Positions 10,803-18,438 of a DNA stretch of 64,000 nucleotides are shown in pieces. Below the pieces are notes generated by a model. That model was not told the origin of the DNA and did not search any database. It worked only from the letters and a program-made list of their open reading frames with translations. This stretch comes from Streptomyces agglomeratus. Lineage in GTDB: Bacteria; Actinomycetota; Actinomycetes; Streptomycetales; Streptomycetaceae. Position 1 is the first letter of the stretch. Every line of letters begins with the position of its first letter. The position numbers were made by a program, and so were the translations under genes. The stretch lies in NCBI RefSeq assembly GCF_001746415.1, contig NZ_MEHJ01000001.1:4292501-4356500 (forward strand). The letters are read 5' to 3'.

Positions 10803-11183
10803 ATGCTCGTACGCCACCGGGCCGCCCTGGCGTCGGCCGCCGTACTCGGCGCGCTCGCCCTGTCCGTCGCGCCCGCCGCCGCGTACACCGCCCCGCCTGC
10901 CGCCGTCGTCGTCACGGCCGTGCCCGTCGCGGAGTCTGCCGCGCCCGCCTACTGCGGCTACTACGACGGCAACGCCACCGCCCGGCGCGGCCAGTCCGGT
11001 GCCGCTGTGCGGGAGGTGCAGTGCCTCATCAACCACTGGTCCGGCGGGCAGCCGCTCGCCGTCGACGGCATCTTCGGGGCGCGTACGGAGAGCTGGGTCG
11101 TCCACTTCCAGGACGTGAAGGGCCTGCGGGTCGACGGCATCGTCGGGCCGCAGACCTGGGCGGCTCTGCGACGCGGCGTCTGA
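10803..11183 (+). CDS. Secreted peptidoglycan-binding domain protein
   Basis: A 126-aa exported protein. A signal peptide (about 1-27, ending APAAAYTA) is followed by a short linker and a single PG_binding_1 domain (about 60-124). The domain shows the repeat hallmarks GAAVREVQCLINHW, LAVDGIFGARTESWVVHFQ and LRVDGIVGPQTWAAL. It probably anchors to the cell wall, with no catalytic domain of its own. GAAGGGGAG precedes the ATG. It lies just upstream of the transglycosylase gene on the same strand, so both may work on peptidoglycan near the T4SS-like complex. Confidence 0.9.
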   Translation: MLVRHRAALASAAVLGALALSVAPAAAYTAPPAAVVVTAVPVAESAAPAYCGYYDGNATARRGQSGAAVREVQCLINHWSGGQPLAVDGIFGARTESWVVHFQDVKGLRVDGIVGPQTWAALRRGV

Positions 11184-11322
11184 TCGGCCGTCCGGCCCGA
11201 GGGGGGCTTCGGAACGCCGTGTCCTCGTTCCGCGGCGTGGCGTTTCGGACGTGTTCTACGCCGCATCGGACGCGCGCGCGAAAACTGCTGTGAACCCGTC
11301 CCGGATGGGGGAGGGTTGAGGG

Positions 11323-12348
11323 GTGCGCAAAGTCTGGGTGGCCACTGGGATCGGGATCGGGCTCTGCCTGAGCTTCGTCGCGCTGCTCGTCGTCGGGACC
11401 TTCTCGGCGGCCGCGGGGCTGGCCGGCGGTGCCGGCGGGGGACGGGCGGTCGGGCTGGCCAAAGGCGCCGTGCCCGCGCTGTACCAGCCGCTCGTGCAGA
11501 AGTGGGGCAACCTCTGCCCGGCCATCAATCCCGCGCTGCTCGCGGCGCAGTTGTACCAGGAGAGCGGCTGGAACCCGCAGGCGCAGAGCCCGGCCAACGC
11601 GCGCGGTATCGCTCAGTTCATCCCCGGCACCTGGGCGTCCCACGGCGTCGACGGTGACAAAGACGGCGACCGGGACATCTGGGATCCGGCCGACGCGATT
11701 CCGTCGGCGGCGACGTACGACTGTGAATTGGCCGGATACGTCAAGAAGGTGCCGGGGGATCAGACCAAGAACATGCTCGCCGCCTACAACGCGGGCGCGT
11801 ACGCCGTCATCAAGTACGGGGGCGTTCCGCCGTACCGCGAGACGCAGAACTACGTGAAGATCATCACCAGCCTGGAGCAGAGCTTCGCCCGGCCCGTCGG
11901 GCGGGTCGAGCCGTCGCGGCAGGCCGCCGGGGCCATCTACTTCGCCCAGAAGAAGCTGGGGACCAAGTACCTGTGGGGCGGCAACGGAACTCCGGAGCAG
12001 GGCGGGCGTTTCGACTGCTCCGGACTCACTCAGGCGGCGTACCGGACCGTTGGGATCGAGCTGCCGCGCGTGGCCAACGACCAGTACAACGCGGGTCCGC
12101 ACCCCTCGCGGGACGAGCTGTTGCCCGGCGATCTGGTGTTCTTCTCGGACGACCTCACCAACTCGCGTGCGATCCGGCACGTAGGGCTTTACGTGGGTGG
12201 CGGGTACATGATCAACGCTCCGTTCACCGGGGCCGTGATCCGCTTCGACAAGATCGATACGCCGGATTACTTTGGTGCGACCCGGGTGACCGAGGACGGT
12301 GCGAAGGCGCTTCCCACGGACCTGCCGGGGACTCGCGGCGGCGCGTGA
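11323..12348 (+). CDS. Bifunctional SLT transglycosylase / NlpC-P60 endopeptidase (VirB1-like)
   Basis: A 341-aa cell-wall hydrolase tethered by an N-terminal membrane helix (about 7-34). The SLT domain (about 50-185) has the catalytic Glu80 in LYQESGWNPQ, with ARGIAQFIPGTW and AYNAG motifs. The NlpC/P60 domain (about 198-330) has Cys232 in RFDCSGLTQ and His286 in IRHVGLYVGGG. This SLT-P60 pairing is the wall-opening subunit of Gram-positive T4SS (VirB1/Orf14-type). It lies divergent to the secretion operon, supporting a shared role. GTG start at 11323. Confidence 0.93.
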   Translation: MRKVWVATGIGIGLCLSFVALLVVGTFSAAAGLAGGAGGGRAVGLAKGAVPALYQPLVQKWGNLCPAINPALLAAQLYQESGWNPQAQSPANARGIAQFIPGTWASHGVDGDKDGDRDIWDPADAIPSAATYDCELAGYVKKVPGDQTKNMLAAYNAGAYAVIKYGGVPPYRETQNYVKIITSLEQSFARPVGRVEPSRQAAGAIYFAQKKLGTKYLWGGNGTPEQGGRFDCSGLTQAAYRTVGIELPRVANDQYNAGPHPSRDELLPGDLVFFSDDLTNSRAIRHVGLYVGGGYMINAPFTGAVIRFDKIDTPDYFGATRVTEDGAKALPTDLPGTRGGA

Positions 12349-12649
12349 CATGGCTTGAACTCTCCGTTATCGCCGCCCTCTGAGCTGCGACGACGTGTCT
12401 CTCTTCGATAACGTGATCGTGATCATTCGGTGGAGAGTGGAACGGTGGGGGCCGACCGGGCGTTCCCTGGACTGGGGAAGTGGGACAGTCGCGCTGACCA
12501 CGCGACGCGGCCGACCTCGGCACTGCAGGGCAGACCAAGCACGGCACGGCAGAGCACGGCATCGCATCGCATGAACCACGGGGGTTCGCAGGAGCGGCAC
12601 GCAGACACGTGTGCCGCGCAGCAGGCAACAAGGCAAGGGGCCGCGGCAG
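12349..12649 (+). other. Intergenic region before the PAP2 gene
   Basis: About 300 bases with no convincing gene. It contains short iterations of GCACGGCA and GCATC around 12540-12570, but no clear promoter, terminator or operator. Confidence 0.5.
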
Positions 12650-13408
12650 ATGGCTGGACTCGCACTGGATGGGGCGAACCCCGACGTCAGTCTGCTCTAC
12701 GACATCAACGGACTGGCGGCGGATGCGCCGGGCTGGTTCGACCGGGTCATGGAGTTCGTCGGTGAGTACGGGACCATGCTCGGCATCGTCCTGCTGGGGC
12801 TCTGGTGCTGGTGGAGGGTGCGCAGGCACGACGACGCGGTCACCTCGGTGGCCGGACTCGTCTGGGCCCCGCTGGCGGCAGCGATCGCGCTGCTGATCAA
12901 CATTCCGATCCGCGGGTTCGTGGAACGGCCTAGACCCTTCAATGACCACAAGGGACTCGAAGTCCTGATCGCCGGCAAGACGGACTACTCGTTCGTCAGC
13001 GACCACGCGACGCTCGCGATGGCCATCGCCGTCGGAGTCTTCGTCGCCAACCGCAAGTTCGGGCTCGCCGCGATCGGGCTGGCGGTCGTGGCCGGCTTCT
13101 GCCGCGTCTACATGGGCGTGCACTACCCGACCGACGTCATCGGCGGATTCGCCCTCGGGACGGCGGTCGCACTGCTGCTCGCGCCGGTCGCGATGGCGCT
13201 GCTGACGCCGCTCATGGCGGCGATCTCGCGTTCGCAGAAGGTCGGTTGGCTCGTACGGGCGAAGGGCTCGGCGCAGCGTGCCGGGTCGGTCGCCGGTGCG
13301 GGGCCGGCGCTCGGCTCCGGTCTGGGCCCGGGCGACGGCGGCGGTGGGCCGGCCGTGGTCCCCGCACCGCGCGGCGCGGACAGCACGCGCAACGACCTGG
13401 CTGCCTGA
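12650..13408 (+). CDS. PAP2-family membrane phosphatase
   Basis: Integral membrane phosphatase of 252 aa, probably acting on a lipid pyrophosphate or phosphate such as undecaprenyl pyrophosphate. PAP2 motifs in order: FVERPRPF (domain 1), YSFVSDHATLAMA (domain 2, SDHA replacing the common SGHA) and CRVYMGVHYPTDVIGG (domain 3, catalytic His and Asp). Five to six helices are apparent; the C-terminal ~60 residues are low-complexity Ala/Gly/Pro. The frame is open to 12611, but the ATG at 12650 with AAGGGG upstream was chosen. Confidence 0.9.
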   Translation: MAGLALDGANPDVSLLYDINGLAADAPGWFDRVMEFVGEYGTMLGIVLLGLWCWWRVRRHDDAVTSVAGLVWAPLAAAIALLINIPIRGFVERPRPFNDHKGLEVLIAGKTDYSFVSDHATLAMAIAVGVFVANRKFGLAAIGLAVVAGFCRVYMGVHYPTDVIGGFALGTAVALLLAPVAMALLTPLMAAISRSQKVGWLVRAKGSAQRAGSVAGAGPALGSGLGPGDGGGGPAVVPAPRGADSTRNDLAA

Positions 13409-13470
13409 GGACGGGGCGTAGGAGGCCAGGCCGGGGCGCAGGGCCCTGGAGTGCTCGGCCGCGCTCGTAG

Positions 13471-13575
13471 GGCCTGGGCGGCCGGTGCAGGGCCGTAGGC
13501 GGCCCGTTCAGGGGCACGGGCGGCCCGCTCAGAGGTCTGGGCGGCCCGCCCGCGAGGTCTGGGTGGCCTCAGGTG
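13471..13575. repeat. Five imperfect ~21-bp G-rich tandem repeats
   Basis: In the gap between the PAP2 and flavoprotein genes, five degenerate units of 20 to 22 bases share the core GGGCGGCCCG or GGGTGGCC, starting near 13471, 13491, 13512, 13533 and 13555. No coding role seen. Confidence 0.6.
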
Positions 13576-13588
13576 CTCGGGGCCGTGC

Positions 13589-15202
13589 TCACAGGGCCTG
13601 GGGGAAGTCGAAGAGCCTGTCCGGGTCGTAACGCTTCTTCAGAGTCGTCAGACGGTCGGCGGCCGCCCCGTAGTACGCCTTCCGCCAGTCCGTCAGGGTC
13701 GCGTCCGTGTAGTTCTGGTACGCCGCCCCCGAGGCGTACCGGCGCATCGCACCATGGGCGTTTTTCAGCCACGCCTGCTGAGCGGTGCCGGCGGTGCCCG
13801 CGCGCCACGCGCCGATGTACTGGGCGAGCATCCGCTGCCGGCGGTGCACGAACGCCGTCGCCAGTGGGTCCACCCGGTTCACCGCTCCGCCGAGCGCGGT
13901 CAGCGCGATGCTTCCGCCGCCGCCCTGGGACACGGGCAGGCGGGTGAACGCTTCGGTCCGGGCGAGTAGCTCCCGTACGCCCGACGGGGAGAGCGAGCGG
14001 TCGAAGAAGTCGCTGCGGGCCGCGTACGTTTCGCGGCCGAGCGCGCCCTGGGCGGTGCGGCCGGGGGTGGTGCCGGGCAGATGGCACTGGTCGTCGCTGA
14101 AACCGGCGCAGCCGGCGTACACGAGCATCGACTCCTGGTAGCTGCGGCGGCGCAGCGAGACCGACCGGGCGGGGGAGCCGATCCGGTCGGCGAGGCGGTC
14201 GACGGCGTTCTGGAGATCGCCGTACGTACCGAGCGAGAACGCGGCGACGGAGACGTTGGGCGTGGTGCCGCCAGGGCCTGCGGCAAGGTGCGCGGACGAC
14301 CAGATCTCGTCGGGCTGGGACGGGCCCCACTCCTGCCACGCGGTGATGACGGCCTGGGCCTTCGACCAGGGCCAGGACATGTACGCGGTGACGGCGGCCG
14401 GGGCCGGGTGGGTGCGGAAGGTCAGCTCGGTCACGACGCCGAAGTTGCCGTTGCCCGCACCGCGCAGGGCCCAGAAGAGGTCCGCGTTCTCGGTGGGGGT
14501 GCAGCGCAGGCTTTTACCGGCGGCGGTGACGAGCGTGGCGGAGGTGAGGCTGTCGCAGGTCAGGCCGTACGCACGCGAGACGACGCCGTGGCCGCCGCCG
14601 AGGGTCAGCCCCGAGATGCCGACGGTGGGGCAGGAGCCGGCGGGGATGGTGCGCCGGCCCTGACGGGCGAGGCCCTGGTAGACGTCGATGAGCTTGGCGC
14701 CGGCGCCGACCGTGGCCGTGGTGCCGCTCGCCCTGACCTGAGCGAGCTTCGATACGTCGATGACGAGACGCCCGGTGCCGGAGGACCAGCCGGCGTAGGA
14801 GTGGCCGCCGTTGCGGATGGCCACGGGGGTGCGGTGGGCCTTGGCGAACGCCAGGCACTCCTTGACGTCTGCCTTGTTCGCCACGTACGCGACAGCCGCG
14901 GGCTTCAGGGTGTCGAAGCGGGTGTTGTAGAGCTGGCGGGCGGTTTTGTAGGCGGCGTCCCCGGGCCGGACGAGCGGGCCTTCGAGACCTCGGGCGAGAG
15001 CGGCCCAGGTCGGGGTGGCGGACGGAGGTGGGGTTCGGCCGGTGGTGGTGGCCGAGGCCGCTGTGCGGGTGGCCGGTCCGGGGCCGTTGCCGGTGCCTGT
15101 GCCTGTGCCTGTGCCTCTGCCGGTGGTGGTGCCGGTGCAGGCGGCTGCCGCGACAGTGGCCGCGAGGGCCGAGGCCGAGGTGAGAAGTGTGCGCCGTTCC
15201 AT
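13589..15202 (-). CDS. Exported BBE-type FAD-linked oxidoreductase, probably bicovalent flavin
   Basis: A 537-aa exported flavoprotein of the berberine-bridge-enzyme/oligosaccharide-oxidase type. The N-terminus combines a twin-arginine start (ERRTLLTSASA) with a lipobox-like AAAAC (Cys22), then a Thr/Gly-rich linker, so it may be a Tat lipoprotein. The PCMH FAD domain (about 95-275) shows RNGGHSYAG (His134) and GSCPTVGISG (Cys191), the two positions that carry bicovalent FAD in this family. The C-terminal BBE motif YQNYTD is present. It likely oxidises a sugar or aromatic alcohol outside the cell; substrate unknown. The Thr/Gly linker is encoded by short GT-rich DNA repeats. Confidence 0.9.
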   Translation of the reverse strand: MERRTLLTSASALAATVAAAACTGTTTGRGTGTGTGTGNGPGPATRTAASATTTGRTPPPSATPTWAALARGLEGPLVRPGDAAYKTARQLYNTRFDTLKPAAVAYVANKADVKECLAFAKAHRTPVAIRNGGHSYAGWSSGTGRLVIDVSKLAQVRASGTTATVGAGAKLIDVYQGLARQGRRTIPAGSCPTVGISGLTLGGGHGVVSRAYGLTCDSLTSATLVTAAGKSLRCTPTENADLFWALRGAGNGNFGVVTELTFRTHPAPAAVTAYMSWPWSKAQAVITAWQEWGPSQPDEIWSSAHLAAGPGGTTPNVSVAAFSLGTYGDLQNAVDRLADRIGSPARSVSLRRRSYQESMLVYAGCAGFSDDQCHLPGTTPGRTAQGALGRETYAARSDFFDRSLSPSGVRELLARTEAFTRLPVSQGGGGSIALTALGGAVNRVDPLATAFVHRRQRMLAQYIGAWRAGTAGTAQQAWLKNAHGAMRRYASGAAYQNYTDATLTDWRKAYYGAAADRLTTLKKRYDPDRLFDFPQAL

Positions 15203-15622
15203 GTGTGTTGCCTCCCGGAGGCCAGACGGCTTTGCGGCGGCACGGGTTCCTGCGGGGCCGGGTTTTCTGCCGGGGCGTCGTGGTGGGGCTGTGCGTGGCT
15301 GTGCGTGGCTGTGCGTGGCTGTGCGTGGCGCGGAAGGTTCCCCAGCTGGGCCTCCCGGAAACCGGGAGTGAGCCTCTGGGCCGACAGCCGCGGGCGGTGG
15401 GGCCGCGTCCGGGCGTGGCCGTGCGTGTGCGGCGGGGCGGCCGACGGCTCCGGGTACGAGCGCCGGGCCCGTACGAGAGTCGATCGCGTACGAGCGTCGG
15501 TGCGGGTGCGGGTACGGCGGTTCGGCCCGTGACGTCCCGTGTACCGCGCCGGGCGCGCACGAGCGCGGGCCAGTGGCGGCGAGTGGGAGCGGCGCGGCGG
15601 TGCTGGCTGCCTCGGGGTGGGG
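15203..15622. other. Intergenic region with short repeats
   Basis: No credible gene in these 420 bases. The flavoprotein promoter and leader should lie at the left end. A four-copy 10-bp repeat is at 15291-15330, and TACGAGCGYCGG-like iterations lie near 15455-15505. Confidence 0.5.
15291..15330. repeat. Tandem repeat, four copies of GTGCGTGGCT
   Basis: Four consecutive 10-bp units (GTGCGTGGCT, the last ending in G) about 90 bases upstream of the flavoprotein start. Confidence 0.9.
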
Positions 15623-15784
15623 TCAGGCCGTTGTCGCGTGCAGCTCCGCGTCCGTGCGGGCTCGTTCGCGGGAGCGGCGGGCCGGTCCGCGCCAGCCGCA
15701 GGAGCAGTGCGCGAAGCAGAAGGAGCCGCGTTCGGTGGTGCCGGTGCGGTGGGTGGTGGCGTCCTGAGTGGCCTCTTGAAGCAC
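15623..15784 (-). CDS. Small Cys-rich hypothetical protein
   Basis: A 53-aa ORF with very high GC3, read from a GTG at 15784 that follows GGTGGA at a short distance. It contains SFCFAHCSCGWRGPARR, a Cys-x3-Cys-x-Cys-G-W cluster suggesting a small metal-binding or zinc-ribbon-like fold, then a charged helix ending in an Asp/Glu-containing tail. An upstream ATG at 15859 would add 25 residues with poorer codon use. Function unknown. It may be a real conserved microprotein; only composition and the Cys/Trp motif support it. Confidence 0.5.
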   Translation of the reverse strand: MLQEATQDATTHRTGTTERGSFCFAHCSCGWRGPARRSRERARTDAELHATTA

Positions 15785-15978
15785 GCGTCCACCGTACCGG
15801 GGTACTTGGCGGCCGTGGTCGGCGGTCGCCCGACTCCGTACTCGCCGAAGCCGTGCCACCCGGGCGCCCCCCTCCCGGGCGGTCTGGCCCCGGTGGGCGT
15901 GACCGGGGTGGTGGGGGGTCGTTAGGCGGGGCGGGTGGGATCGGACACCGGGTGGCAGGGCGTTGGGGGTTGGCGGCG

Positions 15979-16803
15979 ATGGTGGTGCAGCAGCACAGGG
16001 TCAAGGGCGGCGCGGTCGCCGTGGCCGTCGCGGCGGGGCTGATCGCCTCCGCCGGTTGTTCCGGTGACGGTGCCGTCGCCGAGGACCAGCAGGGCAGTGA
16101 CCCCCTGGTCACGGTGCGGGGCGCGGCGGACGCGCTGGTGGCCGCGGGGAGCTCGGAGGCCCGTACGTCCATGGTCATGGCCACCGGCGGCACGCGTGTC
16201 ACCATCCGGGGCGAAGGGACGTACGACTTCAGGAAGCGCATGGGGCAGCTCAAGGTGATGCTGCCGCCCGACCCCGACGGCGCGGACAAGCACCGTCCCA
16301 TCACCGAGCTGCTCGCGCCCGGTGCGCTGTACATGAAGAACCGGGGCGCGGGCGTGCCCGCCGACAAGTGGGTGCGGATCGACACGACCACCCTGGACGA
16401 CGGGAATCTCGTCACCGGCGGGGCCACGGACCCGCTGACCGCCGCCGAGCTGCTGCGCGGGACGAAGCACGCGACGTACGTGGGCCGGACCGATGTGGCC
16501 GGGACCGGTGTCCGGCACTACCGCGGGGTCACCGACATCGCCCGCGCCGCCCGCGTCGCCTCGCCGCACGTCCGCGGTGCGCTCGCCGCGGCGGCGAAAG
16601 GGTTCGCCAAGGACGCCGTTCCGTTCGACGCGTACCTCGACGACCAGGGGCGGCTGCGCAAGGTCCGCCACCGGTTCGATTTCGCCAATGCGGGACGTAC
16701 CGTGGCCGTCGCCTCCACGACCTTGCTCTACGCGTTCGGAGTGCCCGTGGAGGTGCGGCTGCCGGCAGCCCGTGACATCTACGCCGGGAAGATCCAGGCG
16801 TGA
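15979..16803 (+). CDS. Lipoprotein with LppX/LprG-like fold pattern
   Basis: A 274-aa predicted lipoprotein. The signal peptide ends with lipobox LIASAGC (Cys near residue 27). The mature part reads as alternating beta strands with long polar segments (SMVMATGGTRVTIRGEGTYD, then RKVRHRFDF near the end), resembling the half-barrel of mycobacterial LppX_LprAFG lipoproteins that bind lipids. That family call is tentative. A very long upstream open frame exists only because of high GC; the ATG at 15979 gives a clean signal peptide. Probably monocistronic. Confidence 0.8.
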   Translation: MVVQQHRVKGGAVAVAVAAGLIASAGCSGDGAVAEDQQGSDPLVTVRGAADALVAAGSSEARTSMVMATGGTRVTIRGEGTYDFRKRMGQLKVMLPPDPDGADKHRPITELLAPGALYMKNRGAGVPADKWVRIDTTTLDDGNLVTGGATDPLTAAELLRGTKHATYVGRTDVAGTGVRHYRGVTDIARAARVASPHVRGALAAAAKGFAKDAVPFDAYLDDQGRLRKVRHRFDFANAGRTVAVASTTLLYAFGVPVEVRLPAARDIYAGKIQA

Positions 16804-16943
16804 GTCCGGGCGCGGGGTGGGGGACGCGCCGCCCCGCCCCGGGTGGCGGGGAAATGGTCCGTCCGTGCCATGCGCGGTCTGTGCCGCTCTGCCTACGCTA
16901 GGAAGCCGACGACGGCTGAAGACGGCTGAAAGAGGTGATGAAT

Positions 16944-17126
16944 GTGGCTCCGCTCGGCAGTAGTACGCCCGTCCAGGACCACGTCGCCCTCGCCGAGATC
17001 GAGCTGTGCGGTGAGTTGATGATCGCGGCGTCCGCCGCCGACGGGGACCGGCTCAGCCCGGACCGTATCGACGAGGTGCTGAAGGTGGGGGCCACGGCCG
17101 GGACGGTCGAAGCCGCCGAGAAGTGA
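16944..17126 (+). CDS. Small hypothetical protein
   Basis: A 60-aa acidic protein (VAPLGSSTPVQDHVALAE...) with no recognised domain. Predicted helices carry AEIELCGELMIAA and SPDRIDEVLKVG, suggesting a small helical protein. An AGAGG ribosome site lies 8 bases before GTG 16944; ATG at 16938 and GTG at 16935 are possible but too close to that site. Codon use is typical of the genome, which supports a real gene. Confidence 0.65.
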   Translation: MAPLGSSTPVQDHVALAEIELCGELMIAASAADGDRLSPDRIDEVLKVGATAGTVEAAEK

Positions 17127-17170
17127 GGCCCCGGCCCGGGGGGTGAAGGCCCCGGCCCGGGGGCCCGCTC

Positions 17171-17234
17171 AGAAGCGCGGCGTCTCAGAAGTGCGGCGTC
17201 TAAGAAGTGCGGCGTCTAAGAAGTGCGGCGTCGG
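17171..17234. repeat. Four-copy 16-bp tandem repeat next to csoR 3' end
   Basis: Four head-to-tail 16-bp units AGAAGTGCGGCGTCTA start at 17171, 17187, 17203 and 17219. The middle two are identical; the first and last carry one or two changes. The array ends 14 bases before the csoR stop codon, in the csoR 3' UTR. Confidence 0.92.
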
Positions 17235-17247
17235 TACTCGGCCTCGG

Positions 17248-17616
17248 TCAGGTGCGCAGCAGGCGGGCGATCGCCTTGGTGGCCTCTTCGACCTTCTCGT
17301 CGATCTCCCCGCCGCCCTTGACCGCGGCGTCCGCCACGCAGTGCCGCAGGTGCTCCTCCAGGAGCTGGAGGGCGAAGGACTGGAGCGCCTTCGTCGACGC
17401 CGAGACCTGGGTGAGTATGTCGATGCAGTAGACGTCCTCGTCGACCAGCCGCTGGAGGCCGCGGATCTGGCCCTCGATCCGGCGCAGTCGCTTGAGGTGC
17501 TCGTCCTTCTGCTTGTGGTATCCGTGCACACCCAGGTCGTGGTCGGTCACCACGGCTTCGGAAGCTCCGGAGGGCGCGTCGCTCGTCGTCGCGCCGGCCG
17601 CCTCGGTGGTCGTCAT
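17248..17616 (-). CDS. csoR: CsoR copper-sensing repressor
   Basis: All-helical DUF156 repressor of 122 aa that releases DNA on binding Cu(I). The copper ligands expected of CsoR are visible: Cys64 in EDVYCIDIL, His89 and Cys93 in LLEEHLRHC. The core RRIEGQIRGLQRLVDED is the conserved DNA-facing helix. The N-terminal ~25 residues are a poorly conserved Thr/Ala/Ser tail. The ATG at 17616 follows GGGAGGA. The palindrome at 17647-17665, 30 bases upstream, is a probable operator, so the gene is likely autoregulated. Copper chaperone/ATPase targets are not in this window. The long readthrough frame to 18759 is not real. Confidence 0.95.
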   Translation of the reverse strand: MTTTEAAGATTSDAPSGASEAVVTDHDLGVHGYHKQKDEHLKRLRRIEGQIRGLQRLVDEDVYCIDILTQVSASTKALQSFALQLLEEHLRHCVADAAVKGGGEIDEKVEEATKAIARLLRT

Positions 17617-17646
17617 CGCGTCCTCCCGTTGTCCTGAAAGGGGCTG

Positions 17647-17665
17647 TATACCCCTCGTGGGTATA
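17647..17665. promoter_or_regulatory. CsoR operator, csoR autoregulation
   Basis: Perfect 7-bp inverted repeat TATACCC-CTCGT-GGGTATA with a 5-base spacer, in the csoR promoter. It fits the TACCC(N5)GGGTA pattern known for CsoR operators. Confidence 0.85.
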
Positions 17666-17811
17666 TGGTAGCGAATTTTGTGGGTAGGGGCTCGGGGGCC
17701 CGTACAGAGCACTGTGCCTGATGGGCGACACTGAAGAACGCCGGTTAGCCGTGGCCGGATGATGCGCCTAGCATCACCCTGACCGAATCCAATGCACCCC
17801 GAGGACCCCAC

Positions 17812-18432
17812 GTGCGCTTTCGTCTGACCCCCAGGGAGACGAGCTTCTACGACATGTTCTCCGCATCTGCGGACAACATCGTCACGGGCTCGAAGCTCCT
17901 GATGGAACTGCTCGGAGCGGACTCCTCCGCCCGAGTCGAGATCGCGGAGCGGATGAGGGCAGCGGAGCACGCGGGGGACGACGCGACCCACGCGATCTTC
18001 CACCAGCTGAACTCCTCGTTCATCACGCCGTTCGACCGCGAGGACATCTACAACCTCGCGTCGCAGCTCGACGACATCATGGATTACATGGAGGAGGCCG
18101 TCGACCTGGTCGTGCTGTACCAGATCGAGGAGCTGCCGAAGGGTGTCGAGCAGCAGATCGAGGTGCTGGCCCGGGCCGCCGAGCTGACCGCCGAGGCCAT
18201 GCCGCACCTGCGGACCATGACGAACCTCACCGAGTACTGGATCGAGGTCAACCGCCTCGAGAACCAGGCCGACCAGATCCACCGGAAGCTGCTCGCGCAC
18301 CTGTTCAACGGCAAGTACGACGCCATGGACGTGCTGAAGCTGAAGCAGATCGTGGACGTGCTGGAGGAGGCGGCCGACGCCTTCGAGCACGTCGCCAACA
18401 CGGTCGAGACGATCGCCGTCAAGGAGTCCTGA
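17812..18432 (+). CDS. DUF47/PhoU-like Pit accessory protein
   Basis: A 206-aa all-helical cytoplasmic protein of the DUF47 family (RLTPRETSFYDMFSASADNI at the N-terminus; acidic E/D-rich helices such as REDIYNLASQLDDIMDYMEE). DUF47 proteins resemble PhoU, bind metal clusters and are encoded with Pit transporters, whose activity they are thought to tune. The pit gene begins 6 bases after the stop, so the two are co-transcribed. GTG start at 17812. No PHO box was seen in front of this pair. Confidence 0.9.
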   Translation: MRFRLTPRETSFYDMFSASADNIVTGSKLLMELLGADSSARVEIAERMRAAEHAGDDATHAIFHQLNSSFITPFDREDIYNLASQLDDIMDYMEEAVDLVVLYQIEELPKGVEQQIEVLARAAELTAEAMPHLRTMTNLTEYWIEVNRLENQADQIHRKLLAHLFNGKYDAMDVLKLKQIVDVLEEAADAFEHVANTVETIAVKES

Positions 18433-18438
18433 CCTCCG

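Noticed and set aside
14514..16427. Leftward 637-codon ORF
   Set aside because: Shadow across the flavoprotein 5' end and lipoprotein; no domain, no ribosome site.
15291..17234. Tandem repeats considered as CRISPR
   Set aside because: Units are 10 and 16 bp with no spacers, and no cas genes are present.
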